From Epiperipatus broadwayi (Eukaryota > Onychophora > Udeonychophora > Euonychophora > Peripatidae): a DNA stretch of 64,000 nucleotides. The notes beneath the pieces are model-generated. The model saw only the letters and a list, made by a program, of their open reading frames with translations, was not told the origin of the DNA and searched no databases. Both the position numbers and the translations under genes were made by a program. Below, piece by piece: positions 22,640-35,612 of the stretch. The stretch's first letter is position 1; the number at the start of each line of letters is the position of its first letter. The stretch covers positions 9,404,269 through 9,468,268 of the forward strand of contig JAQFVV010012423.1 of the NCBI GenBank assembly GCA_028023455.1, written 5' to 3'.

Positions 22640-23345
22640 TATTTAGGATTGTTCTATCTACTTGCCTATCTACCTGTATACCTACTTATCTACCTCTTTC
22701 TCCTTCTGTCCATTTCTCCCTGCCTTCCTGCTGGCCAACTGCATTTTCTCACCCTACTTACCAACCCACTTGCCTACTCACCTCTCTACCAATTTATCCA
22801 CCTAACTACCTACCCTCTGCCTATCAACCTACATACCTATCTTACCTAACTATATATCTATCCAAACTATCTACCAACTCAACCTACCTACTCATCTATC
22901 TATCTACCCAATCTATCTACCTACTTACCTATCTATCTACCTTTCTTCCTATCTATCTTCGAATCAATATATCTACCACCTACCTAATTACCTCCCTCTA
23001 TATCTTCCTACTTTCCTTACTACCTACCTTCCTAATTCCCTCTCTCTCCCTTCCCCTATCTGCATATCTATCTACCCACTACCTGCCTATTTACTTACTA
23101 TCTATCTACTTACCTAATCACTTACTCACATATTTATCTATCTATATATCTATCTATCTACCTATTTACCTACTTATCTATCTATCCATTCGTCCATTCA
23201 TTTCATATATCTGTCTTTCTATCTATCTATGTTTGCATGTATCTATATATCTAGATACCTATCTAACTTTTTATCTATATATCTCTTTGTCTGCTTATCT
23301 ATCTGTCAGTCTTTTTATTTGTCTATTTATCTATTTGTATATTGT
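22640..23345. repeat. ~700-bp degenerate CTAC/CTAT tetranucleotide tract
   Basis: CTAC, CTAT, CTTC and CTGT words are concatenated with few interruptions, giving a strongly pyrimidine-rich plus strand. The 79-codon frame at 22610-22849 is a product of the repeat (Leu/Tyr/Pro) and is not a gene. A similar shorter tract is at 48695-48830. Confidence 0.92.
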
Positions 23346-26150
23346 AATACATGGAAACTAGGTAAGCTTAATAATATGTACATTCTATTTTTTTATTAAT
23401 TTATTTCAAATATCATATTAAAATTGAATACTTTGTGAAACAACCATTAAAATTTATAACACATTATTGTCTGCAATAATCTTTCATACATAGTAGCAAA
23501 ATTTTGAAGTAAAATATTTAAAGTTAATATTTGATTCAAACATGCACACTATGTTAAAATTAATAAAATCTAAAACACTAGAAACATATATTTTATTGTG
23601 TATGAATGATTTGGTCATAGAGATAATACATTAATATTTATATTAGCTTAAATATATACATATATTTCAGAAACAATGTTAAATAATCAACATAATGTTA
23701 TTTTATTAGAATGTGCATCCTTGCTTTCTTTTTTGTATCTATTTCTAAAAGTAAGAAACATTATTTTTAAAACTTTAATATGTCAATTTTACTTAATATT
23801 TATTTATTACAGATCATTTATTTTAATGCAAAGTAAATAAAAAAGCTTTATTTTATTATATATGATGTTTATATAGTTTTATTTTTAAAATATTTAATAT
23901 TTTAAATTGTACATATTATATAATGATATATTTTATTTATAAAGAATGAAAAAGGACATTATAACATGCAAATGTTTGCTGCACAAATTTTTAAGCAATA
24001 GAAATCTGTCTCAAGGACAAATAAACATGAGTAAAAAAGAGAATTTTAGTACATTACTATGAAGATAATGACTTAAATATGATATATAAAATAAGAGTTT
24101 ATGAATATGATTAAATTTTATTGAAAACTTACTTAACTTCATATGTATATAGGCATTTCTTTGTATATTCCTATGCTTTTATTTTAAGAATTACGTAGAA
24201 GCCACCATTTCAAAAAATGATGGGCTACAACAATCAAAAAACATTTGTCTCTAGAAAGGCAAATAGCCTCCCAAATTGCCTTAATTTATTAAGATTTTAT
24301 ATTGAAACATTAATCCTAAAGACCAGATTGCTATCAATTGATAGAAATGAAGAATACTTATAAATTAATTTCTTCTAAATGCATAAGAAAAACATTCTAA
24401 AAACTGAATGACTTTTTTCCAAGAAAAAAATTGCAACATAACTAAAATTCCTTGGAAAAGCACAGAAGGATAAACAGAAAATTATAGACCATTTTAAAGA
24501 ACTCGAAATTTTCTACTTAATATATGCTTTTTCTTTTTGCAATTGTTTGTTAATAAAAATATATAATCTTCATAAATTTTTATCACATAAATATATTCAC
24601 AAGGAAGTGATCTCAAAAATAGATATCTTTGTAAATTAGAACTTATATTTATATTTAGTATAGAACTATTATTTTATTGATGTAAATGTTTGTTCTTAAA
24701 GTAAGTTTGTTATAAATTTTTGATTTAAGGTTATTTATTTATATAATAATAAATTATGATACATAAACTCACTGAAATAAAAGGCTTCTTAAAAATAATC
24801 TTAGATTTTTCAAATATGAAGTGGATAAAAGGCCAACATATATGTCTACACAAATGATATAACAAAATAGCTATAACAAAAACACTTTACTAAATATAAT
24901 TAAAAAATTCTATAAAAAATAAAACAACCAATCCAATCTCAGGAGAAAAGCAAACCATGGGTAAGCATACCATATATCCTAAAATGCACACACAAAATAA
25001 AAAAAGATCTGTTCTAAACACACAATATAAGTTAATCTTAACAGAATATTAAACAACACAAAGACAGTGTCCCCAGTCTAAACACCTCAGATTAGGTCCA
25101 AAATTAAATGCAGCAGTATTACTTGCAAGGCAATATATTGCATGGAATCAAGAGCAAATATTGCTACAAGAGACTCTCAACATAAATATTTTTAAAAGTG
25201 TGCAAAAATTAATCTTGAGTTTTTTGAGAGCATGAACAAAAACTCAGTCATGTCTTTGACACAATGAATATCAATATTGTTTGCATAGAGTGAGATGAGA
25301 TAAAAAGAAAAGTGAAACAGAAGTGGTTTATCACTGACAATAATCATGTCATTAACAAAAATGATAACAGTTTCCAACTCTCAGACAAGTGGAATATTTA
25401 AATACTGGAGCATACCTAGCCAACCTACAAGTGCTATCTATGAATCTGGTTTGTAAGCCAAAAGCATTCCCAGCTACATTTAATAAAGAAAAACACATAT
25501 AATAAATCTTATCTTTAGCCAATGTTTGAAACATTTTAGCCAATTTATTGCAAACGAACAAAAAGAATAACAATGAATTTTACTTATATAGTATTTGTTT
25601 ATTTTAAAAATATTTTTCAGTCTTCAGTGTCAAAACATGTTTTAGTTATTTGATGTTTTATTGATAAATAGTGGAGCAAAGTCCTTACAATTTATATATT
25701 TGCAAACTGATGTATTATCATTTAAAGCTATATATTTGTAGTTATATTATATTAGTAGAACTTAATGTATAAAATATTTGTTAGGTATTATATAATAAAA
25801 TAAAATATATTGAATAAAGTATCTACTACAGTGATATAATATCAGTGTCAGAGAAATGTACATGTTAAATAGTTATAATTATATTTAATTTTTTTAAAGC
25901 AAATTTTATGCTTATTTTAAACAATTCTTCTTAAATGATATTGATATCATGCAACAACATATGTTGAACTATACATGCCAAGGATATAAAGATATGCATA
26001 ATTTTAAAATTTTATTTTGTATCAGAAAGAAAAATCCTGTTATTTATTTATCTACTTACTTTTTTATTATTGTTATTAATTTAATGTAAATAACGCATAT
26101 TTTATTTTATGTAAATTATCTTGACTTTTATACTTGTTTATTTATATCAT
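23346..26150. other. AT-rich non-coding stretch
   Basis: No gene is recognised. Two overlapping minus-strand frames (25192-25377 and 25352-25573) lie in a slightly less AT-rich patch (24930-25560). They have no domain I recognise, and the second is probably a chance frame or a decayed repeat. Confidence 0.5.
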
Positions 26151-26334
26151 CAGTTCCCAAAATGGTCGATATCGACCTTCTGAGATCGATTTGAACTTTC
26201 TAGAAATGAATAGTTTCAATAAAAAAATTTGGGGTTCGACAACAGCAAAAATAGAATCCCTTACTACTTGTATGTTTGTTATTTCAAAACATCTATGATT
26301 CCAATAGGTATCTAATTAAGAAGTAAAATAATAA

Positions 26335-26462
26335 AAAAAAAACACTTTTCACATGTGTCATAGCATCAGCCAGAAAGCGAACCCACTAACCCAGGACATC
26401 TGCTTGTAAAGCAGCTGTCACTGACCTCTCGACCACCAATACTTGACAAAAAAAACACTTTT
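26335..26462 (-). mobile_element. tRNA-like retroposed insertion with 15-bp target duplication
   Basis: AAAAAAAACACTTTT occurs at 26335-26349 and again at 26448-26462, bracketing 98 bp. On the minus strand the insert has an A-box-like TGGTCGAGAGG, a CTGC-TTTACAA-GCAG hairpin with a 7-nt loop (anticodon position reads TAC), and a B-box-like GGGTTCGCTTTC. It is a retroposed tRNA pseudogene or a very short SINE. Acceptor pairing is poor, so it is not a functional tRNA. It lies between the hAT left end and its BED finger. Confidence 0.6.
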
Positions 26463-26829
26463 TGATAAAAACACATTGCATAACAAACTTGCAAACAAAA
26501 GGTAAAATGTATCATTATAAGAGTCACATGTAAGAATACATGAAAATACATGCAGCACAAACATGCCTGTGCATTGTTTATTGAACATACCAAAATCAAG
26601 TGTGGACATCAAAAACCATTGCATGTCTGCACTTGCTCATGGTGGGATATGATATTAGATATTAGCAGAATCTATCAGTTTTGTACAATCATGCTTTCAT
26701 AAAACATTATAAACTTGTTTATCACAGGGGCTGTCAAAATTATTTTTTTTATAAAAATCTTTTTCTTATGATAATAATATGAATAAACTTAAAAAAAATG
26801 CAGACAGTATAGCTTGGGCTATTTGAAGT

Positions 26830-28380
26830 TAGGATTTCTCCCATTATTACTATACAAATATTTACCAACGTGCCTCATATGCAAAAAGTCTTTAGCAATG
26901 ATGCTACGAAACCATCAAAACCAGCTGATCACTTGAACAGAATTCACCCTGACAAAAAAAAAAGATTTATCATATTTTCAAGCACTTAAAAAGATAAAAT
27001 TCTGAAGAGAACTAAAATAGTTAATGTTTGTTTCATCATTGAAGCAAAATGATGATGGATTAAGGGCATTGTACAACATATTCCTACTCATCATGAAGTC
27101 TGGTGAGCTGCACAACATAGGAAAGAAACTGATTCTACCAGATGTTATGGAGATATTGAACACTGTATTCCACAAACCTGTACAAGATGTTATAAAAGAA
27201 TTCTTTTGAACAATAACACAGTCCAAAGACATTTTAACAAAATGAGTCATGATATAAAAAACTGTGTAATCATTTGCAAAAAGAACATTTCCCACTCCAA
27301 TTGGATAAGTCAACATTACCCAGTAATGAAGCCTTGTTGATGGCATATATTCATTTTATTCAACATCAGGAAATGCAAGAAGAGTTGCTTTTTTCTAGAA
27401 CTTTAGAAACTGACACCAGAGGTGAATTGATTTTTAATTTAATGGAATTATTTTTCAGAGAAAAAGTGATTTGACTGACAAATATAATATCTTTTGTAAC
27501 ATATGGAGCACCAGCTATGATTGGTTATTATAGTTATTTCATAAGTTACCTGAAACAACATGTATTTGAAGCACTTGCACTTCACTTTGTAAACCATAGG
27601 CAACATTTAGTAGCCATGAACCTTAGTGATAAATTGAATCAATCACTTCAGGAAAGTAACAAAGATTTCTATCAATTGGTTCTTCATACTGAAGTCTGCT
27701 GTCTTTCAAAAGCTTTATGTTTAATGAGATTTTTTGCCCTTTTTATTTGTTTTAGAATTTTTGGAACATAAGCCTTCCCAAATTGAAAGGAAATTTACTT
27801 AAAGAGTAAAACAGATATTGCTTATTTAATCATCTTATTTGGCAGTTTTAATGATGTTAATTTACAGCTTCCAGGAAACAATTTAAATCTTATCAAAGCA
27901 AAAATAATCATGCTGGCTTTTGTTGCCAGATTAATGTTTTTTAAAGCAAAATATTGCAAGATCTGAGCTTTCCCAGTTCCCCAACTTATTTAATATAGGC
28001 ACAATTTAAAAAGAAAACATCTTGTTATATGTCAACAATTTGAAAGCTCTTTACTTAGATTTCAAAACTAGGTTTGAAGATATTTTATCATTGGAAATAC
28101 TGGACTGGATAATAAAGCCATTCACTACTAGTGAAGAACAAAATATAATTTTGCAAGGTGAGCTGATAACTATCAGCATGAATGAGGATCTCAAGGTGCA
28201 ATTCAAACAGGGTTATCAAAAGTTTTGTCTGCAACAAGATATCCCACTTTTTTTAGCTGGCTCTATAGACTATTGTACAAAACTATTTTCTGGCATTTTC
28301 ATCATTGTATCTGGTAGAGAAAGACTTCAGTGTGGTTTTAAACCTTCTTCAGAATTTACATTGATTACATATCACTGAAT
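26830..28380 (+). pseudogene. hAT transposase pseudogene, ZBED5/SCAND3-like
   Basis: Conceptual translation in shifting frames gives, in order: a BED-finger remnant (CLIC at 26871-26882, then KPSK and HLNRIH before a Lys run); MKSGELHNIGKKLILP (from 27088); LQLDKS, EELLFSRTLE and GELIFNLMELFF (27300-27460); VTYGAPAMIG at 27496-27525; LVLHTEVCCLSKA (27682-27720); DVNLQLPGNN (27850-27885); and LDWIIKPF with LQGELI near 28105-28170. These match the usual ZBED5-type order (BED, catalytic core, LHTEVRWLSR, NLQLQG, C-terminal dimerisation). There are several stops and frameshifts, for example the stop at 27472. The second catalytic Asp (TDGAP in relatives) is Tyr (TAT at 27502-27504), so even a repaired frame would lack it. 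Confidence 0.88.
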
Positions 28381-28709
28381 GTGGAGATTTGAGAATGAAA
28401 CTCACTAATTTAAAATCAAACATAGATAAATTGTTGATAGATCACCAGATGCACCCATCTCCTTAAATTCAGTTTTACAAACTAATTTATTTGGTATCCT
28501 TATTTTTATAATTCTGATTAAAATTTTTCATTGTTGTAATTTTGTTGATGTTTAATTCTGTCTGAATATGTTGATCTTTTCACTTCATTTTTATGTTTAA
28601 TAAAGTGATATTAATATTTGTACTTATTTTGAATTTACATAATTATTTCATAAATGTCAAAAATTAAAAAAAACCTCTGCTCGTATTTTTTGCTTTGCTT
28701 TTTGTTAGT

Positions 28710-30400
28710 GAAATGTGGCCAGTTATAGATGAAACATCACTACCAAATGAAAGAATTAACTGTTCCAGTTGTTGTGACCATCATTATGATTGGTTAAGGC
28801 ATTTACTCCATGGTGAATTTCTATCTTCAGGCACAAGTCCATTCTAGCAGGATATAAGATAATAACAGGACCAACTTTCTAATTTTTGCCAATCAACAAC
28901 CTCCATATTGAAACTTCTCTTCTAACTTAACTCCAAATAAAAGAATCAAACTACATAGATTGTCAAGCAAATGTACATACATATTCAATTAAACCATTAA
29001 CTCAAAAATGTGCAGCACAAGGTTTATGGTAACACATGAGAACTTTATTTACTCAATAGGCCAGGTATTATTAATCTTTACATATAGAAACTTTTAATTA
29101 AGACAAAATAATTATTACTAGATTTATTATTAGTTGATGTATTGATTTTGATGTAATATAATTTTGATATATTATTTTGTATGCACCAAATTAATTTTCT
29201 GACATAGATGAATTATTATATTTAAAAAAAAAAAAAAAATCTCAAAAGTATAAAATTGTTTTTTGTTTTGTTATTGATAGGTTTAATAATATTAATTTAC
29301 AGTAAGTTCATTATGTCAGTATAGATTTACCAAGTTTTAGTCAAGTTGTATAATTAACTTAAGTTATTATATTTTCAAGATTATTCATAGAGTAGGAGTT
29401 AGTGAAACCATTAATTGCCTTATTTATTAGTATATGCCAAAATCATTAACTTTCTTAAATTGAAATATTACATATATTATTCTTTATATAAAATAAATGA
29501 ATATCATTTTCAACTTGTGTGTGTAGCTGTTTAAAAATTGATCATTTTATACTTGTATTATAAATTATTTGATCTTTACTTCATCTAATTGTTGACAGCT
29601 ACATTTCTGTTGAAATCATTAGCTATAGTTTGATGTGTGTATTTTTTTTACACAGTGGATTTAGTTAACTTAGTTCTGGTATAGTTTATAGGGAATTCTA
29701 TGTCATTACTATTATATTATTTTAGTGAATCCTTCAGAGCTTCTCTCAACAACATCATCAACAAACTCTACATGAGATATTGTTGATACACAGATTCTTT
29801 AATACCTGAAGTGCATTTATTATTATCTTTTCCAAGACTAGAATAAAAATAATGTCAATAGGTTTTTCTTAGTTTATATTTATTTCAAATGCTGAGCTGA
29901 TTTTGTGATATATTTAGTGCACACATGAATTTAATTTAAAAGTGTCATATTGAAATTACTTGGTTACTTTAATAAAGATATAATTAGTAGTTTAAATCTT
30001 TGCACAACATTATGTTAAGATAATTGGTTTATAGTAATTTAATTAAATTGATTATCGAGGTAAAATCATCCATAGAAGAAATTTATTTAAAATTTGCTTA
30101 AGGATTTTCATATATTTTATTTTTATACATTTTTATTTAAGAAATAATAAATGTGTTATGATTATTTAAATTTGTCTAGTGTTTGATATCTGTTATCTGT
30201 CAATCAATTATTTATTAGTTAAGAATCTCATTGTTTAAGCTGAGCTAGCCTAGTGATTATTTATTAGTAAATTAAGATACTTCAAGTTACCCATCATTAA
30301 CATATATTTTGGCATCAAAATAAAATTTCTAGACTGTATAAAGATCTGGTGATGGCCTCAAGTGTTAGAACATATGAATAATATCCACTACATATATTTA
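28710..30400 (+). repeat. 5' LTR of the retrotransposon
   Basis: It aligns with 32757-34170 over its length; shared blocks include ACATCACTA, TTTTTGCCAATCAACAAC, AATGTACATACATATTCAAT, TTAATTGCCTTAT and TATCTGTCAATCAATT. Relative to the right copy it has an extra ~290 bp (about 29066-29350) that includes a 16-A run. It may be truncated at its left boundary with the hAT fossil. Confidence 0.75.
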
Positions 30401-30406
30401 TTTGAA

Positions 30407-30426
30407 TGGTGCCCAATATGGGGACT
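30407..30426 (+). promoter_or_regulatory. Primer-binding site, Lys-tRNA type
   Basis: TGGTGCCCAATATGGGG begins a few bases after the left LTR. TGG-NGCCCAA(C)-NTGGGG is the familiar complement of a lysine tRNA 3' end, here with two or so differences. It fixes the element's orientation as plus and the LTR end near 30400. Confidence 0.7.
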
Positions 30427-30975
30427 GATTATTTATAAACAGTTGATTGAATATATTAGTGTTTGGTCACTAAAATTTTGCATTAGTAAAAAAATAGATA
30501 GGTCAATTGGTGACAATAGTGATTGTGTTGTGAATAGAAAGTTGTGTGAGAAGGATTTTGCCATTCAAGGACTTGTTATAACAAAACTAGTTATATAAAA
30601 TAAACAAAGTTAAAGTAGAAGAGTGTATATTTGAGATAGAAATTAAAATTTTTTATAATAAAAGAAAGATAAATATTTGAATTTTTTGAGCTGAATATAA
30701 TAGAAAAGTTTAGTATTGAAAATTAAGTATGTCTATTTGCTATTTTTTTTAAATATAAAACAAAAGGCAAGACAGTCAGATGATAAGAGATAGGGTGGAA
30801 AGAAGGTAGTCCCATTAGTTTTAAAAATCTGGAAGTTGTAGAAAAAACAGATAAGCCTATAGAAATAAAAATGCTAGTCAATATTCTAATACAAAGCCAT
30901 CAGATAATGATGTAAAATATGGAGCAAAACATGAAAAAATTGAAAGAAGGGATAAATCAAAGTTAAAAAGCAATA

Positions 30976-31353
30976 ATGGAAACAATAAAACAAGTGTTAA
31001 AAGAGGTGATATGGCAAAGTATTGATAAAGTGAAACAGGAGATTAGGCCAATGAAAGAGATTAGTGATATTAGGGAAGATATAAGGTTAGGGGGTATAAG
31101 GGTAGATAAGATTAAGAAAAAGATAGAGCAGATAAAAGAAGCATTTGAGAAAAATTTGCAGATAAAATAAATAGTAGAAGAAAAGCAAATAAAAGAAGTA
31201 TTAGAAGAAAACCAGCAGGTAAAAGAAATAGAAAAAAATAAACAGCTACAAAAAACTTTGCAATGGCAAGTTAAACTATAAGAGAAGTTAGTAATTAAAA
31301 CAGTAAGTATAGATAACCAGAAAGAAGTATTAGATGAAGGGCAGGTAAAATAA
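30976..31353 (+). pseudogene. gag-like coiled-coil frame, broken
   Basis: One frame, starting with ATG at 30976, reads METIKQVLKEVIWQSIDKVK and continues with Lys/Glu/Ile/Gln heptad-like sequence. It is interrupted by stops at 31168 and 31279 and ends at 31351. The charged coiled coil before a presumed capsid region is typical of some Ty3/gypsy and BEL gag proteins, but I see no capsid or zinc-knuckle motif, so the assignment rests on context. The 152-codon frame on the opposite strand is a shadow. Confidence 0.5.
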
Positions 31354-32750
31354 TTTTTAATACAAAAATAATGAAAGAAGTTAAGAATTATCTGTGCCTT
31401 TATTATGAGATAGAATTTCAAGCTGACTTAAAAATGAATAGTGAAATTTTGTATCTAGGAGAGAAAATTCAGGACATACAAAGAACTTCTGGGTGCAGAT
31501 TTTGTCAGCTATTCTCATAATTTTTTACTATTGCTGATATCTGTATAATTAAAAACCATGATATAAAAGTCAATAATTTTGGAGAAACTGTAAGGAAATC
31601 TCAATGATGGAGGACTGAGCAAATGAAATATCTTACCACATCTTTACTTACAGTGTCAGTAAATGAAAATGTAAAATGGTTGGATAGGAAAATGATATTA
31701 GAGAGTTTTCTAATAATGCCAAAAATGTGGAATTTAATGTCTAGCTTTGCCCAGCTAAAATACTTAAGTTATTCTAAAGTTGTCAAGACTTTCTTGAGTA
31801 AATCTGATAGCTTAGTAAAAGGGCAAACTGGTTAAGCTAGAAATATATAAAAAAGAGGGAGATCAAGCTCAATAAATAAATGGAGCATGGTATTAGTAGG
31901 CATTCAATTAAGAATAGCCAAGAAGAAAAAAACCTCCAGATAGAGTTCAACTGGCAAAAATGGCTGGACCTAATGTAAACAAACTAAAAAATAAAGTTAG
32001 TTGTGAGGGTTTAGGTAGATACAGATGGCAATTCAAACATTTGGCAATTATAATTTTAAGATGATTAAATTAAAAAAAAAAGAAATGAAATTTCTTTTTT
32101 TTTATATGATTGTAGGGGGAATCGAGATGCTTTGTCAGATCTCAAAAGAGATATGGATAACATAGTAAATATCAATTGATCTATGAAGGGTAAAATTATA
32201 AAATTAGTTTGTATTTTTAAATTCTTATTTTAAAAAGTGCAATTGCAAATATATAACGTACACATATTTTAGTATATAATCTTTTATAACGAAAAATCTT
32301 GTAAAAAAAAAAATTATAAAGAAAAGAATAAACTTTAAAGAGAAAAATGCCTTATCTTTGAAAAAGATAATTTTTTTTTTCTAGGCAATGCCTAAAATAA
32401 GAAATTTTTTTTTAAATTACCATAATCCCAGGTATGTTATTTTCTTAGAATGGGCATATCAAAATTAAATTCCATAAAGTAATTTGTATGAGAAATAATT
32501 AGTGAATAGGAATGCTTACTTATCTAGGGTGTTTTTAATTAAAGCCTAGTTCTGGAAGTTTCTTAGAAAAGCAGATATTTAAACAATGGGATGACACATA
32601 CAAAAGTTCAAAAATATAATGTAAACATATATATGCTCTTTATGATTGAATGTTTCCAGATTTCACTTGCTCTCTATTATTGAACGTTTCTAGATTTCAT
32701 ACCTTGTTGCTAATCAATTAATTCCTAGTAAAATTCTGTAGTGATTTCTG
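31354..32750 (+). other. Rest of the retrotransposon interior
   Basis: Short open stretches (for example 31623-31835) have no recognised domain. GTAGGGGGAATCGAG near 32111-32125 is purine-rich and could be a polypurine tract; if so the right LTR begins there and the left LTR lacks its first ~600 bp. Confidence 0.4.
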
Positions 32751-32756
32751 ACAGTT

Positions 32757-34170
32757 ACTAGATGTGATATGGCCAATGAAAAAATAAAACATCACTATCA
32801 AATGAAAGAATCAAACATTCCCGTTGTTGAGAGTAGCTAAGGTGTTTACTCCATGGCAAACTTCAATTATCAGCCTTAACTCTATTCCAGCATGATATAA
32901 GTGAATAACAGGACCGAACTTCTGATTTTTGCCAATCAACAACTTCCATACTAAGGCTTTTATTTAACATAACTCAAAATAAAAGAAACAAACTACATGG
33001 ATTGTCAAGAAAATGTACATACATATTCAATTGAACCATTATCTCAAAAGACTGCAGCATAAGGTTTACGATAAACATATGAGAATTTTAATTACTCAGT
33101 AAATCAGGTATAATTAACTTATTGTATTTTCAAGACTCATAAAGTAGAAAAATAATGTTCCTTTACCAATAATTATTTATAAGTATTCTTTCCAGTTAGT
33201 AAACCCATTAATTGCCTTATCTATTAGTATGTGCCAAGAACATTAACCTTCTTAAAGTGAAATCTTACATATATTATTTTTTGTATAAAATAAATAAACA
33301 CAATTTTTGACTTGTATTGTGTAACTATTAAAAATTGATTGCTTCTTACCTGTATCAAAAATTATTTGAGCTTTATTTCATCTAATTGTTGGCAGTTACA
33401 TTTCTGTTCAAATCATTAGCTATTGTTTGATGTGTGTATTTTTTTTATGTAGCAGGTTTAGTTACTTAGCTCTTGTCTAGTTTTGATATAGCTTCCAGGG
33501 CATTCTATGTCATTACCTCTATATTTGTTTAGTGAATCCTTCAGAGACTCTTCCAGTAATGTCTCTGACAAGCTCTTCATTAGATATTAGTCTATACATG
33601 CATTCATTAATGCCTGAAATGAATTTATTATTATCTTTGCCAAGACTAACTTAAAAATAGTGCCTATGGCTTTTCCTTTGTTTATATTCATTTCAAATGC
33701 TCATCTGATTTTGTGATATATTTGATGCACATATGAGTTTAATTTAAAAGTGTCATATTGAAATTACTTGAATACTTTAATAAAAGTATAATTAGTAATT
33801 AAATTTTTTTGCACATTATTATGTTAAAGTAATTGGTTTCTTAAGTGGATGTGAATAATAGTAAATTAATTAATTCATTATTTAGGTAAATCCATAAAAA
33901 AAAATTATGGGTTTTCATATATTTTATTTTTATGCATTTTCATTTAAGAATTAATAAATGTGTTATGATTATTTAAATTTGCATAGCATTTAATGTCTGT
34001 TATCTGTCAATCAATTGTTTATAGTTACAAAACTCATTCTGTTTCAGCTGAGGTAATCTAGTGATTACTTATTAGTAAATTAAAATGCTTCAAGTTATCA
34101 ATTATTAACATATATTCTGGCATCAAATAAATTTTACAGGCTCTATAGAGGTTTGGTGGTGCCCTCAAAT
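32757..34170 (+). repeat. 3' LTR of the retrotransposon
   Basis: This is the second copy of the long direct repeat. It starts TGTGATATGGCC, a plausible LTR start, and its end aligns with the last bases before the primer-binding site in the left copy. It lacks the ~290-bp segment present in the left copy. Confidence 0.72.
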
Positions 34171-34199
34171 GTTAGAATATATTAATAGTGTCTGATATA

Positions 34200-35600
34200 T
34201 TATAATTGGGTATAATAAAATTGCCCTTTGATATCCAGTTATATGATAATAGATGGATTTGTTATTATTATAATAATTAAAGCCCTGTGAATTCATTTTC
34301 CTTTTATTTGATCAGATGCAATTTGTCCACCTTTGTATTGGCTATCATTTTAATGCTGTTTCATTATTTATTTATTCATCTATAATGTTCTATAAGTACA
34401 TGTTTTATTTGTAAGACTTTTGATTCTAATAAGATTTAGATAGTATGAAATTATTAATTTTAGAGTTATTTAGAAATGGCAATAAAGTTAATATGAGTTT
34501 AGATTATAAGTCATTAGATAATTAAATTATGTATGTTTATCATTGTAGTTTCTATCTTTTTCAATATGTGAATAAATATCTATTTTTTTTACTACTACTA
34601 CTATTAAAACTTATGCACATGCACAAAATATTAAAACTAAAAGCATTTAAAAAATACAGTAATTCTTTCAGTATTAGGGGTAATAGTGGGTGAGGAAAAA
34701 TAAAGAATGCATTGTCTTTCAAAACAGATAATATGCTATTAAAGTAAAATATTTCAATGGCTTTAAAGTTTGGGAGTTCATAAAAAGTTCTAATGTCCAA
34801 AGTACCAAATTGATGCAAAGATCTTATGCTCCAAAATCTGATACTATATTACTCACCAAACTATGTAGGGCAAGTCAAATTATTACATAGAAATGATTTA
34901 TACAAGAGATATATACTGATAGTATATAAAATGGAGATGAATAAGAGAAATAATTATTAGCTTATTTTTTTTGTTGTTTTAAAAAAATATAATGGTTTGT
35001 TTTTCACGTTAAAAATTGTATTCTGTACATATTAAAAAATAAATACAAACAGTTATGAGAATAAACCATATGCATTACCTGTTTAAGTTAGAGTCTCAGC
35101 AAAAAAATGCATAGAAGATTAAGCATTACATTACACTCAGTGGTTTCATTCAACATCTTCTCTAAATTAGATTATTTTATCATATCATTATAACAAACAT
35201 TTTTTGCCTTTTTAAAAAAATCAACATGGTAGAATGCTATAATCACCAATAACTTTGTTGTTTAATATTCCAGTCGCAGTTCTTTTTCATTGATATTATT
35301 GATAAAATATATGATATTCAAAAAGTCTTTGAAGCCTAATCAATTTAATAAAATAATGTTAAGGAATTTATTTATCATCACATGTTTAAAGCATAATAAA
35401 GCCAAGTTATAAGAAAGTATTGCTCGTAAACAAAACTATTAGGGCTAGTAAAGATATAAATTGTATTGAAAATTAATTTTTAAAATATTAATCCTTAATA
35501 ATTTTACACAATCAGCTGAAAATCTTTCAAAAAGACTGCTCAATTCAAATCGTGGTTTATTTTTATAAGGTAAACATATATTAAAAAATTGGGAATTAAA
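34200..35600. other. AT-rich non-coding stretch
   Basis: No gene is seen. The minus frame at 34561-34818 has no domain and contains AGT microsatellite-derived serines. This lies 3' of the exon at 35613-35847 on the minus strand and is presumably its downstream intron. Confidence 0.5.
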
Positions 35601-35612
35601 ATTAATTTTTAC

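Larger units (their letters stand above)
26151..28650 (+). mobile_element. Decayed hAT (ZBED5-like) DNA transposon
   Basis: The left end, CAGTTCCCAAAATGGTCGAT at 26151, has the CAG(T)...TTCCCAA start and a palindromic GGTCGATATCGACC typical of Charlie-like hAT ends. The transposase fossil follows at 26830-28380. I find no matching right end; the LTR element that begins about 28710 may have removed or displaced it. A tRNA-like sequence has inserted in the 5' non-coding part. Confidence 0.6.
28710..34170 (+). mobile_element. Decayed LTR retrotransposon, coding part largely missing
   Basis: Two diverged direct repeats of about 1.4-1.7 kb (28710-30400 and 32757-34170) bracket 2.35 kb. Directly after the left repeat is TGGTGCCCAATATGGGGACT (30407-30426), matching the form of a lysine-tRNA primer-binding site. 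The interior holds only a broken coiled-coil frame and no reverse transcriptase that I can recognise, so this is probably a deleted or non-autonomous copy. Many differences between the LTRs imply an old insertion. The exact LTR starts are uncertain. Confidence 0.72.

Noticed and set aside
22610-22849. 79-codon frame with Leu/Tyr/Pro repeats resembling a membrane protein
   Set aside because: Translation of the CTAT/CTAC tract; no start context or domain.
25192-25573. Overlapping minus frames possibly from a gene
   Set aside because: No domain, no splice signals bounding them, and stops in both frames nearby.
26978-27346. 122-codon minus-strand frame
   Set aside because: Shadow of the hAT transposase fossil, which explains the plus strand by ordered motifs.
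30963-31421. 152-codon minus-strand Ser/Phe/Ile-rich frame
   Set aside because: Antisense of the Lys/Glu/Ile coiled-coil gag-like sequence; such complements are open by composition.
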